A stretch of DNA of 64,000 nt from positions 87,660,783-87,724,782 of the forward strand of contig OZ020269.1 of assembly GCA_963971225.1 (NCBI GenBank), given 5' to 3'. The position numbers and the translations under genes are program-made. The stretch is from Melieria omissa (taxonomy: Eukaryota > Arthropoda > Insecta > Diptera > Ulidiidae). Below the pieces are notes generated by a model. The model was not told the origin of the DNA and made no database searches. It saw only the letters and a list, made by a program, of their open reading frames with translations. Shown piece after piece: positions 22,941 through 32,072 of this stretch. How positions within the stretch are numbered: the first letter of the stretch is position 1; each line of letters begins with the position of its first letter.

Positions 22941-22965
22941 CAAATAAAACAGTGCAGATAATCCA

Positions 22966-23108
22966 GTCGTGGGCACACAAACGAAACTTCCTCGTACAAC
23001 AACAACAATAAGCTCGCTCGCACCAACGCATGCGCCAAGCAAGCACCTGACTGGCATACAAACGAAACCTGCATGTAAAACAACAATAAACTCGCTCGCA
23101 CCGACGCG
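22966..23108 (+). repeat. 75-bp satellite, segment 1
   Basis: About two copies of a roughly 75-bp unit: GGCACACAAACGAAA, then an ACAACAACAATAA run, then GCTCGCACC...ACGCG. It ends in CGCG (23105-23108), the insertion site of element A. Further segments lie at 29959-30106, 35751-35825 and 36146-36294. Confidence 0.8.
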
Positions 23109-23535
23109 AGTTATTTTGTTCGTTGTTTTGGTTATAAATAAAAGATTAATTCTTTTAATTGAACACGAACTTTATTAAAATGGCGAAGTCGTACATCGAC
23201 TGTCGCCTGCCGATGGTAAATCCAGAGTGCCAGTTTTGTACATCAAAACTGCACTCAACAACCTCAACTTATTCCTAATTCTTACTTGCTATCAGTGCAG
23301 CGCAGGCACTGTTCGTATCTTAATGCTAATGCCCAATTGCCTATCGCTTAGTGCGGTGCAGGCGCTGTTTGCGTCCCTGAGGGCTCCTTATCAGTGCAGC
23401 GTAATATTTTCTGCTGGCACTTTTCTGTGAACTGATATCGTTTGTTTAGTGCACACACTGTATTTATTTAGTGCACTAAACATTATCAGCAACACATTTT
23501 GGGTTGCATCTGAGGTGACGGACATGTCCATAACT
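23109..23535 (-). repeat. Element A 3' LTR
   Basis: 427 bp; partner of 29532..29958. Its internal side faces right, next to CGCCCCTCC. Confidence 0.9.
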
Positions 23536-23580
23536 CGCCCCTCCTTAAAAATTCGAGTCCCTTCGAATTTAGGTATAAAA

Positions 23581-23725
23581 TATTCTTTATGTATTATGTG
23601 AATATATATATGTTTTTGTATCATATGTATATATATATATGTTTCGTATAAACGTTTTAAAAGTGGTAAACATGTAAAATTTTCTTTATGTATTATATGT
23701 ATATATATGTGTGTGTATAAACGCA
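23581..23725. repeat. TATATG-rich simple repeats in element A
   Basis: Several short runs of alternating AT with G/TG interruptions, within the 3' internal region of element A. Confidence 0.7.
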
Positions 23726-23869
23726 AATTGTGAAAAAACATTAACTTAGTAACAGGTTGCTTGCCAACCTTTTCTTCTTCGGTCTTAGAATATGTCACGT
23801 GCTGTTTAGGATATGTGACATACTTATTAACAGAGTAGTTATGTTTTAAAATTTATAAAGATGATTACA

Positions 23870-24619
23870 TTAGTTACTCGGCTCTTTATTTGCCGAATTT
23901 GTTTTTTGTGGAGGATGCGTATGTAGCTCGCCCCTCAGGATTCGAGTCTCTTCAAATTTACGTGTAGAACAATAACAATGACTTGTTTTCCTAACATTTT
24001 TATTCGGTTCTTTAAATTTTTGGTATTTTTTGTGTTTCTCGATTTGCGGACCTTCCCTGAATACATTTATTTTCTTATAATCGGTCGCTTTGGTTTTTTG
24101 GACATTAGTTTGGTTTTGATTGTTGATTGTTTTGGTTTTTACATTGAAATTTGTATCCAAATTTTTGGTAAATAATTCTTGTATAGGTTTTCTATTGTAT
24201 TTTCGTTCCTTACAAAGTGAGCACTTATTTATAACTTTAGTTATGTGTTTTCTTAAATTCAGGTAAAAATATTTGTATTTTAACTCCTCCAACGTCTCTA
24301 GAATACTTTTATGATTATCTTTAAAATGTGTATTTTTAATAATTCCAAGAATTTCTTCAAAATTGTCTATGCCTCTAGCCATTCTAGAACATTTAACGAA
24401 CCTTATCGTTTTGTTATTTGAAAAGAGGCTTATTAATCTATTTTGTACAATTTTATATATGGAATCATCCAGTTCGCAATGAATTGCTACAGTACCCTTT
24501 CTAAGTGTTTTCTTTAGTATATCGTCTAGATAGCGGTTATTGTATATATCCTTCTCATTGAGGTATAAAATGCTGTAATATTTAAATATAATATCTTTTC
24601 CTGCCTTTTCGTTTTTCAC
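23870..24619 (-). pseudogene. Errantivirus pol fragment with integrase zinc module
   Basis: 249 codons. Residues about 60-140 include H-F-K-D-N-H-K-S-I, a Y-F-Y-L-N-L-R-K-H-I-T-K motif and C-S-L-C-K-E-R-K-Y-N-R-K-P, matching the H-H-C-C N-terminal domain of gypsy-group integrases. After that the sequence becomes Asn/Thr/Lys-rich and shows no D,D,E core, so the catalytic part is deleted. The Transib-like insertion begins 40 bp upstream of the open frame's start (24660), in the same transcriptional direction. Confidence 0.7.
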
Positions 24620-25225
24620 TATTCTTATTTGCTGTTTATATTTATTTATAATTGCATCGCACAGTGGGATAAAATCTCAAAAAACTGGCCAAAACTATAT
24701 AATTCTGTAATTTTGGGTCGCTGATTACGAATCTGGTATTCATTTAAAAAAAAACAAAATGGCGGATGCAAAATGGCGGAATCGTTTCATTTTCCACCTG
24801 TTTTCAGTTGGTCAAAATTGGTTAGCTGGTGGTTTTCGGTGTTTTTAATTGCAAATATAATATACAAAAAAAAAAAAAATGCTGATAAAAAATGGCTAAG
24901 TATTTTTTTCCGGTCAAACCAAATTGACTATACAGGAGTTCTTAAGGTTGCTGATTGTGAATCTGAAATTTGTTCTACAGAAACTCAATGGTGGATAAGA
25001 AAGTGACGATTACTTTTATTCATTGTGATTTATAAAAAACAATATTTTTAAAAAAAGGAAGGTGGACATGCCATGGTTCTGGGTGCTGTAAAAAATAACT
25101 ATAACAACAAGCATTTGTGTGTAACTATGATGTTTTCATAGTTTATTCTCACATCACTACACAAATTAAAATTTAATTACATTATTATTCCATTTTCAAT
25201 TCAAAAAAATTAACAATTTGAATTA

Positions 25226-27486
25226 CAGTCAAACCTGGATAAGCGAGAGTTCAAGGGAGCACAATCTCATTCTCGCTTATAGAGGTTTCTCACTAACCCG
25301 AGTTTCTCACTAAAGCAGGTACATGGGTAGCGTTTCTCTCTTATAGAGGTACGCAGCAATAACAAGTCACAGCAAGTACAAATGTAGTAAATATGTAATA
25401 TGATAAAATTATGTGCATGATATGCACAACATATATTATGTACATATATATTTTTAAATGCTTACGAAAACAAAACAAAAATTCATGTACTATGTAATTT
25501 TATTTTATTTAGAACTTATTTGCACTCAAAAAAATCCGTCAATTTCGTTTGGGTTTCTGTCTTTGTATTTTGAATGTTTTTCTCTAACTCATAAATTTTG
25601 TCGAATATTGCTTGATCAACAACCGCCGCGTATTCAAAGTACTGATGCACCGTCTCCAACGCATTTAAAGCTAGCTTCATTGGAATGATCTTTATTTCTG
25701 TTTCCGGAATCTGTGCCTCGTCTTCACTGTCATTTCCAGCAATACAGGTGTTCACACAATTTTTAACGATATCGTCGTCGGTTTGTTCTCCAGTGGTAGT
25801 TACGTCGTCGTCAATTTGAACGAAATCTTCGAAGCTCGGCATTAACATATTGGATTCGTGGGACATAAGCTTAGTCCATTCCTCGTTGCTAGGTCCAACT
25901 TCAACATCATTTTCCTCTGGCAGGTCATGCTCATCTGTACTTTTCCAAAACCCAGCTTTCTTGAAGCAGTTTTTGACAGTAACGTCACTGACTAAGTACC
26001 ATGCTTTTCTAGCAAATTTCATAGCTAGAAGTACGTTAATGTCAGGGCTACTGTTTTCTTCCAGATTCGTAAGAATATGTTTAACGACTTCTCTGCGATA
26101 AAAGCGTTTAAAAGTGTGAATGACGCCTTGATCTAATGGTTGAAGTTTACTAGTGGTGTTAGCAGGTAAAAACATTACTTTTACGTTTGCAAGTGTTGGT
26201 AAGTCCGTATGGGCAGCACAGTTGTCAATGAATAGCAGAATTTTTTTTCGATTTATCTTCATTTGTTTGTCAACTTTTTTCAACCAATCTTTAAATAATA
26301 TCTTGGTCATCCAAGCCTTTGTATTGTTGGCATAATCAACGGGTAGAGTCTTGACACCTTTAAAACATCTAGGTCGCTTTGATTTCCCGATGATGAGAAG
26401 TGGGAGTTTGTCCGTACCACTCATGTTTACACACTGGAGAAGTGTAAGGCGTTCCTTGCTTTGTTTTCCTCCATGGCATTTTTCGCCTTTAAACGTAAAC
26501 GTTTTATCCGGAAGGCACTTAAAAAACAAAGCAGTTTCATCCGCGTTGTAAATATCGTCTGGTGCATACCCTTCTAAAAGATTTGGCAGATCTTCAGTCC
26601 AGTGGTTGCACACACCTTGGTCCACAGATTTACTTTCTCCAGCTGCTTTTTTAAAAGCTATGTCATGACGCCTTTTAAAACCCTCTAACCAGCCGTTGCT
26701 AGCAGAAAAGTTCTGGATTCCCAGTTTTGTAGCAAACTCTTTTGATTTTTCTTTCAACAAAGGTCCATCTATGGGAATATTCTTATCGAGAGTTTGTTTT
26801 ATCCATTCCAAAAGGCACTTTTCGATATTGGGAAATTCAGAAACTCTAGCCCTCTTAATATTTCCATGTCCATCAGAGCACTCAGACTTTATAGAGTCTT
26901 TTGATTTTATAATTTTATAATAGGTGGATTCTGGTAAATTAAACTCCCTCTGAATTTCATTTCGCGATTTTCCGGATTCAAACGCATTCACTATTTTAAG
27001 TTTATCACTTAATGACAGTACTTTCATTTTCCGTTTTGACATGATGCAGAACACAACTTTCCTTCGCAATTGATAACTATAAACTGAGTAAGTCCGACAA
27101 ACAGGACGGTACACAGGCACACGTGTCCATTTGAAAAGAATGCGATAAAATAACAACAGTTAGTTTCACGAAATAGATACGATACGATAGATACAAAATT
27201 GACGAGAATACAAAAACAATGGTAGGAAGTTCCACGAAAGTTAAGAATGAGTCATAAAATAGCACACGTTAAATTTGTAAATAAAGCTCGACTGTCGCTT
27301 ATAGAGGTATAGATAAGTAGCAGTCTCACTAACGGAGGTCTATGAGGGAAAAACGACTCTCTCTTACAGAGGTTTCTGTTTCTCGCTAATAGAGGTTTTG
27401 GGAGCTTAAAATGACGGGTCCTGGCTATTACTCTCACTTATAGAGTTTTCTCACTTATCCAGTTCTCACTTATCCAGGTTTGACTG
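25226..27486 (-). mobile_element. pogo/Tigger-type DNA transposon, apparently intact
   Basis: Perfect 18-bp terminal inverted repeats CAGTCAAACCTGGATAAG lie at both ends, flanked by the TA target duplication (25224-25225 and 27487-27488). Total 2261 bp. Repeated motifs related to CTTATAGAGGT lie inside both ends (about 25270-25350 and 27295-27450), likely transposase contacts. It carries one uninterrupted gene. Confidence 0.93.
25516..27042 (-). CDS. pogo/Tigger family transposase
   Basis: 508 codons from M-S-K-R-K-M-K-V; the frame is open 38 codons further, but that stretch is not family-like. The N-terminal pogo/CENP-B-type helix-turn-helix covers residues 10-60 (L-S-L-S-D-K-L-K-I-V, then S-T-Y-Y-K-I-I). 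A second CENP-B-type DNA-binding region follows to about 130. The DDE core has N-A-D-E-T near 180, F-I-D-N-C-A-A-H near 270 and P-L-D-Q-G-V near 305, giving a D,D,D triad with about 30-residue spacing typical of pogo. No stop or frameshift is seen, so it may be functional. It would cut and paste elements at TA sites in the nucleus. Confidence 0.92.
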   Translation of the reverse strand: MSKRKMKVLSLSDKLKIVNAFESGKSRNEIQREFNLPESTYYKIIKSKDSIKSECSDGHGNIKRARVSEFPNIEKCLLEWIKQTLDKNIPIDGPLLKEKSKEFATKLGIQNFSASNGWLEGFKRRHDIAFKKAAGESKSVDQGVCNHWTEDLPNLLEGYAPDDIYNADETALFFKCLPDKTFTFKGEKCHGGKQSKERLTLLQCVNMSGTDKLPLLIIGKSKRPRCFKGVKTLPVDYANNTKAWMTKILFKDWLKKVDKQMKINRKKILLFIDNCAAHTDLPTLANVKVMFLPANTTSKLQPLDQGVIHTFKRFYRREVVKHILTNLEENSSPDINVLLAMKFARKAWYLVSDVTVKNCFKKAGFWKSTDEHDLPEENDVEVGPSNEEWTKLMSHESNMLMPSFEDFVQIDDDVTTTGEQTDDDIVKNCVNTCIAGNDSEDEAQIPETEIKIIPMKLALNALETVHQYFEYAAVVDQAIFDKIYELEKNIQNTKTETQTKLTDFFECK

Positions 27487-27593
27487 TATTTAAAATACAA
27501 TTTCCCCGCATAAAAATTATTGAATTAAAGAAAATTAAAAATAATTACAGTGAATCAAAATCAATCCGTACATAATATAGAATTACATTCAAA

Positions 27594-28688
27594 TTATTCC
27601 GTATCGCTGCAGCTGCTTTGATCGAGAGAATCGCAATCACTCGTATCTTCACCCGAACTATCATCTTCATTGAGATGTTCAACTGAAGTTTGAACTAAAA
27701 GATCAATCGCTTCTGCAGACAATGCTTTTGTTTTTTTTGGAGGAGTTTTCCTCAAACTTGAGATGTATGGATCTGAAGCTATCAAAAGTCTTCGAAAAAC
27801 ATCTTCTAGATTCTTTTCTCTGCTGCATTTACGCGCGAAATCTTGGCGGTATCTTTTAATAAATTTATTACAAGATTCCTGAGCTTCTTCTGACATCTGA
27901 CCAATCGGGAGCAAAGCGGATTCAATAATAATGTGACCATGTATTAAAATTTTGTGAACACTTGTTGGCATGTAAAACCAGGGGTAAAGTTCAACGAAAA
28001 GTCGAGCTGTATCTAAGGCATAAGTTTTGAATTTATCGATGTTAACTTCGAAACCGCAGGAAATCACTTGGAGAATTGTGTGAAATTTTTTTATCAAATT
28101 TTCATCAACGCCTGTTATACTGGAAGAAATAGTGGAGTTCTCAAAAAAGCACCTTGCTGTATTCCCGTCATTTGTACTTCCGTACCCTGGCTTTGGCTGA
28201 TCGACGATCAGCCCCAGCTTTTCACGGAAATTTTTTTGAACATTTTTTTTTTTTTTTTCGAAAATTTCTTTGTCCTCTGCACCACGGACTTGCCATTTTT
28301 CAGTTTCAAGCCGGTAAGATATATGTAGACAACACTCGAAGAATCTAATCCAGGCATGAAGTGATGAAATGCCAAATTTTAAATTATCTTCGGATATGGG
28401 CCTTTCTAAAAGTTTGTCTATTTCATTGACATTTTTTGAGGTTGCCAGGCAAAGATAACAGCGAAGACTGGAAGAAATGTTGGCTATGGAATTGCAAACT
28501 TTGCCGTCTACCATTGTTAACATGAGATTGTAATTGACAGTTATTTCTTTGCCATCAATTGTACACTGAGAAGGGGATAAATTTTTTTCTTGCTCTTTAA
28601 CTTCTTCAACTTCTTTTTGTGTTACTGCAGGTGTTTCATGTAAAAATTGAATTTTAATAGGCACAGAGGTTGGCGTCCCACGAAGCAA
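27594..28688 (-). pseudogene. RAG1/Transib-like transposase, C-terminal catalytic part
   Basis: 364 codons with no ATG at the start (TTG), so the N-terminus is missing. Visible patterns are G-Y-G-S-T-N-D-G-N-T-A-R near residue 165, T-S-V-H-K-I-L-I-H-G near 245, and S-E-E-A-Q-E-S-C-N-K...R-Y-R...A-R-K-C-S-R near 270-295. The last block is laid out like the RAG1 region holding its third catalytic acidic residue (S-E-x-N-E-S-G-N-K...R-R-F-R). An acidic tail ends the protein. Family assignment is from memory of pattern, so Transib, Chapaev-like or another RAG-related superfamily all remain possible. The pogo element lies downstream, in its 3' part. Confidence 0.5.
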
Positions 28689-28845
28689 AATCCAACAAAG
28701 CAGCAGGAACCCACTTCACCCGCGAACGCACAACCGAAATTTATAAAAAGTCCCGGACGTAGAGAAAAAACAACCACGTCTAGAACGATTAAAGATCACT
28801 TATTTAGATTTTTTATCACAGCACCGAAAATTTGCGCACAGTAAC

Positions 28846-29171
28846 ACGAGTGGCGTTGCCAGATCTAGTATGCCTTCTAACTTATAATTAAGTTCTGTTA
28901 TATTACTTGCACTTACGTTCATTGCCTCTTCCCTCAACGAGAAGTAGGACTTCGTCACCCCGTAATCCTCTCGCAGCTTCGTTATTATGTTTTCCCACGT
29001 TGGCTCGTCCAGTGACTGTATGGACCTCAGAGCTTTCCCCTTATGGTGCTCCACCGGTGTAAAGCCAATGACGGTGGCTGCGTCCCTCAGGTAGTTGACC
29101 AGGGCGTAGTCCGACGTCCCGGTGAAAGCTGGGATGCTCCTTGCCTCCCTCAAGCAATCAGGTAGCTCCAT
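28846..29171 (-). pseudogene. Errantivirus-type gag, N-terminal fragment (element A)
   Basis: About 108 codons from M-E-L-P-D-C-L-R-E-A-R-S-I-P-A-F-T-G. The pattern (A-F-T-G near residue 18, W-E-N-I-I-T-K-L near 75) resembles the start of gypsy/17.6-group Gag. The frame is cut by the DNA-transposon insertion at about 28821-28846. It lies downstream of the 5' LTR and primer site (29532) with a leader of about 360 bp. Confidence 0.55.
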
Positions 29172-29513
29172 GTTTTTAGTTTTGTTATCAACACGTTCTT
29201 TGACACTGACAGTAATTCTTCCTTGTCGCGGTCACCGTTGCAATGAATATTTTCGCGTTCACTTTACTTCGCGCAGTTTCGAACAAATTTTTCTTGAAAC
29301 CTTTGCTTCCGGTATGTGTTTACTATAAGCAATATATTGCCGCGGATTACTTTTCCGTCGGGTTTTTTGTTTTATTTATTAATTCGTTGTATTAATGCAG
29401 TTTATTTTTATTTACTTATAATTTATTTACTTTAATTTATTTGGCAAAAGTATATCTTTTTTTACCAAGATTTCGGTTTAAATTTTTATGATTGAAGGTA
29501 GATCCTTTCAATG

Positions 29514-29532
29514 CCGTTTGTCCTCGTCGCCA
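29514..29532 (-). other. Primer-binding site of element A
   Basis: Minus strand TGGCGACGAGGAC directly follows the LTR end AACT, sharing the T, as in gypsy-group elements. A tRNA-Ser-type primer is my guess. Confidence 0.6.
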
Positions 29533-29958
29533 GTTATTTTGTTCGTTGTTTTGGTTATAAATAAAAGATGAATTCTTTTAATTGAACACGAACTTTATTA
29601 AAATGGCGAAGTCGTACATCGACTGTCGCCTGCCGATGGTAAATCCAGAGTGCCAGTTTTGTACATCAAAACTACACTCAACAACTTCAACTTATTCCTA
29701 ATTCTTACTTGCTATCAGTGCAGCGCAGGCACTGTTCGTATCTTAATGCTAATGCCCAATTGCCTATCGCTTAGTGCGGTGCAGGCGCTGTTTGCGTCCC
29801 TGAGGGCTCCTTATCAGTGCAGCGTAATATTTTCTGCTGGCACTTTTCTGTGAACTGATATCGTTTGTTTAGTGCACACACTGTATTTATTTAGTGCACT
29901 AAACATTATCAGTAACACATTTTGGGTTGCATCTGAGGTGACGGACATGTCCATAACT
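29532..29958 (-). repeat. Element A 5' LTR
   Basis: 427 bp; four differences from 23109..23535. Confidence 0.9.
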
Positions 29959-30106
29959 CGCGTGCGCCAAGCAGGCACACAAACGAAATTTCCGAGCACA
30001 ACAACAACAATAAACCTGCTCCCACCAAACGCGTGCGCCAAGAAGGCACACAAACGAAATTTCCGAGCACAACAACAACAATAAACCTGCTCGCACCAAA
30101 CGCGTG
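29959..30106 (+). repeat. 75-bp satellite, segment 2
   Basis: Two near-identical copies from CGCGTGCGCCAAG to CACCAAACGCG. The segment begins with the right target duplication of element A and ends with CGTG (30103-30106), the left duplication of element B. Confidence 0.9.
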
Positions 30107-30478
30107 AATTATGTCTCTGGTCGAGACAGAAGGAAAAAAAATAGTTTGAAAGCTCCCAACTGGAGCTACAAAATCACAACACGTTGGTTTGAAGTTCAGA
30201 ACAGAAGTGATTTGGTTTATTTTAAAATCAATAGTGAAACTTACTCGCTAATTACAAAATTGCTTACTCTAGATTTTATTAAAGACGTATACTAAGCAAT
30301 TTATTTTCGTATAAGTTTACTTGCTAAATCAGCAGCCGCTAGTGGTGCATTTTGTGCTTCGTCTGCTGTACCGCCGGTGTCCGGGTCGATGGGGTCGATG
30401 GCCAGCTAGCGGTGCAGTCTCGGCGGTTTTGGTGGCGACTGTGTTGTTGCTGTTGAGGCTGTGTCAGCAGCCATAACT
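30107..30478 (-). repeat. Element B 3' LTR
   Basis: Plus-strand ends AATTATG and CCATAACT. A G-rich polypurine run (minus strand AGGGGGGAGG) sits directly upstream at 30479-30490, as expected for plus-strand priming. The env frame ends inside this LTR at 30406. Confidence 0.92.
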
Positions 30479-31833
30479 CCTCCCCCCCTAGTGTAGAGCG
30501 AGGGCCAAAACGAAGTTATGGTCGGAGTGATACCGGGTTCTTGGTGGTGGCTGACTTCGTTGTTGATTACTTGGAAAATCCTCTTCTTTCGGAGAGTTCC
30601 TAGTGCGATGATAACCACGAGTATTCCGGCAGTAGTGTATGCTTGCGTCCTAGTCACCGTTGCTTGTTTTATTTGCATGTCTTGGCGGAGTGTGATCTGA
30701 TCTTCATTGAGTCTTTGTAGCGTGAGTTTTCTGCTTGTAGACTTTGCAGAAATTTTGGTGTTTATGACGGGCATGGCAGCTGGTTCTTCGTGGAACATCA
30801 TTGGTACGTCGGTGTAGTTGATGTTATTAATTTGTATGGTGCAGTTGTCATACCAAATTAGAATTGACCCTTCTACTGTGATGGACTTGTTGCTGCAAGT
30901 GGAACTTATTAATGTTTGTGGAGCGTTAATTAGGATAATATGTTTGTTTTCCGGTTGGAATATCGTTTCGATGTGGCCAACGTCGTTCAAATGGCATTTT
31001 GCAGGCTGGTTCTCCAACAGTTTGCCAATGCACGTGGAGTTATGAGTTGCTTCTTCAAATGTAGGTTTGTTGCAAATAAATAGGTTTTCTACTACTGGGC
31101 ATGCTTTTTCAAAGTACTGAATGTGTTGCTCATTATAAGAAACATAGCGATTTGTTATAATTTCTTTGGTGCCATTAATTGGGAGGGGTATGATGTGATA
31201 ATATGCGTAGGTATGTGGGTATAGTATAGGTATTTTAATGTTGAATATAATGTTAGTGTTATTGTAGTAGGCTTGTAAGTCTAGAAGTTCATAAATGTGC
31301 TCTTCGGATTTAATTTCTAATGGTTGTCCTTCCAAATGTTTCCGAATAACTTCTAGTTCTTTTGGGTTTAAAATCTGTTTAGGGATTATTTTTAGTTTGG
31401 CCAGTATTATGGCTTCTGAAATATCTGTTAAGTGACTACTTAATAGTTCTATGTTGTAATTAATCTGGTTTAGGTATTGTGCTTCTATTAGTAATTCTCT
31501 GTTTTCCTTAATTTCATTTCCGGTAGATTCCAAATATCGTGTTATCATGTCTTGTTCGGTGTTAATGTGTAGTGTAATGTTCTTAAATCTTTCTAACATC
31601 TGGTGGTTTAATTGTGTTTGTTGTATAATGTCAGTCTGTAGGTTTGTTTCTTTTTGTTGTAGGTCGTGAATTTCTTTATTAAGTTTTTCTGCGTCATTTG
31701 CGTCCATATTTCCCGTTATAAATTTTGTTATAGTGCCTAGTCCATTAAAAAGTCCTCTTTTGTGTCTGACTGTTGGTGTTAGCATGAGTTTTTTGTGTTT
31801 TAACTCTTCTAATTTTAATTGCGTGATGTCCAC
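30406..31833 (-). CDS. env: Errantivirus envelope (Env, F-like fusion glycoprotein)
   Basis: 475 codons from the first in-frame Met. Codons without stops continue upstream to about 32060, where CATAG looks like the splice acceptor for the env RNA, so the true N-terminus lies there or in a spliced leader. A basic cleavage-type site (R-H-K-R) near residue 25 is followed by a Gly/Phe/Ile-rich segment typical of insect errantivirus and baculovirus F-type fusion proteins. The body is helical with a Cys-rich middle. A membrane anchor lies near residues 410-430, with a basic cytoplasmic tail reaching into the LTR. The frame shows no internal stop. Without gag, protease and RT in this copy it could only act in trans. 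Confidence 0.85.
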   Translation of the reverse strand: MDITQLKLEELKHKKLMLTPTVRHKRGLFNGLGTITKFITGNMDANDAEKLNKEIHDLQQKETNLQTDIIQQTQLNHQMLERFKNITLHINTEQDMITRYLESTGNEIKENRELLIEAQYLNQINYNIELLSSHLTDISEAIILAKLKIIPKQILNPKELEVIRKHLEGQPLEIKSEEHIYELLDLQAYYNNTNIIFNIKIPILYPHTYAYYHIIPLPINGTKEIITNRYVSYNEQHIQYFEKACPVVENLFICNKPTFEEATHNSTCIGKLLENQPAKCHLNDVGHIETIFQPENKHIILINAPQTLISSTCSNKSITVEGSILIWYDNCTIQINNINYTDVPMMFHEEPAAMPVINTKISAKSTSRKLTLQRLNEDQITLRQDMQIKQATVTRTQAYTTAGILVVIIALGTLRKKRIFQVINNEVSHHQEPGITPTITSFWPSLYTRGGGVMAADTASTATTQSPPKPPRLHR

Positions 31834-32072
31834 GGTGTTGTAAAGTGTGCTATGTTTTCTAAACGTGCTGAGGGTGTGTGAGATTTTTTCAATGTTTTCT
31901 TCGTAATCTTCTAAATTGATTATGTGTACTAAGTTTTTGTATCCAATAATTGCTTTTGCTGTGCCGAGTTTGATTGGAAGAATTCCTTGTAATTCCGTTA
32001 AATTATGTATTTCTAATATTTGGGCTCTTGCTACGGTTAACCTATGAAGAAAAATATGGTGTTAGTTTATTA

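Larger units (their letters stand above)
18234..22965 (+). mobile_element. Longer R1-clade non-LTR element (fifth repeat, broken)
   Basis: It begins like the other tandem units but continues through full ORF1 and into ORF2, stopping just past the RT catalytic box. There it meets the 75-bp satellite (about 22966). It lacks the rest of RT and ORF2, and has no poly(A). R1-clade elements classically target 28S rDNA, but no rDNA is seen here. Confidence 0.75.
24660..28821 (-). mobile_element. RAG1/Transib-like DNA transposon, interrupted by pogo
   Basis: The left end is a recognisable terminal motif, CACAGTGGGATAAAATC at 24660, preceded by CATCG (24655-24659). Transib ends start CAC(A/G)(A/G)TG, and the RAG recombination heptamer is CACAGTG. 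The right end is not secure: GATTTTTTATCACAG ends at 28821 and is followed by CACCG, one mismatch from the left 5-bp flank, but the inverted match is poor. The transposase fragment 27594-28688 and a pogo element lie inside. It interrupts the gag of element A. Confidence 0.5.
23109..29958 (-). mobile_element. Errantivirus-like LTR element A, internally gutted
   Basis: Two 427-bp LTRs (23109..23535 and 29532..29958) start AGTTATTTTG and end CCATAACT on the plus strand, with CGCG at 23105-23108 and 29959-29962. I count four substitutions between them (about 0.9%), so the insertion is recent. The inside keeps only a gag N-terminus (28846-29171) and a pol zinc-module stretch (23870-24619), around a large DNA-transposon insertion. 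Protease, RT and the integrase core are missing. Confidence 0.88.

Noticed and set aside
18234..22965. R1 element in rDNA
   Set aside because: No 28S sequence is visible on either side; flanks are minisatellite and satellite.
24860..24880. A run at 24868-24880 as another poly(A) insertion end
   Set aside because: No coding or target duplication attaches to it; it lies in the AT-rich Transib-like interior.
28690..28850. A confident right end for the Transib-like element
   Set aside because: The inverted match to CACAGTGGGATAAAATC is weak and the 5-bp flanks differ by one base; the end is given only as approximate.
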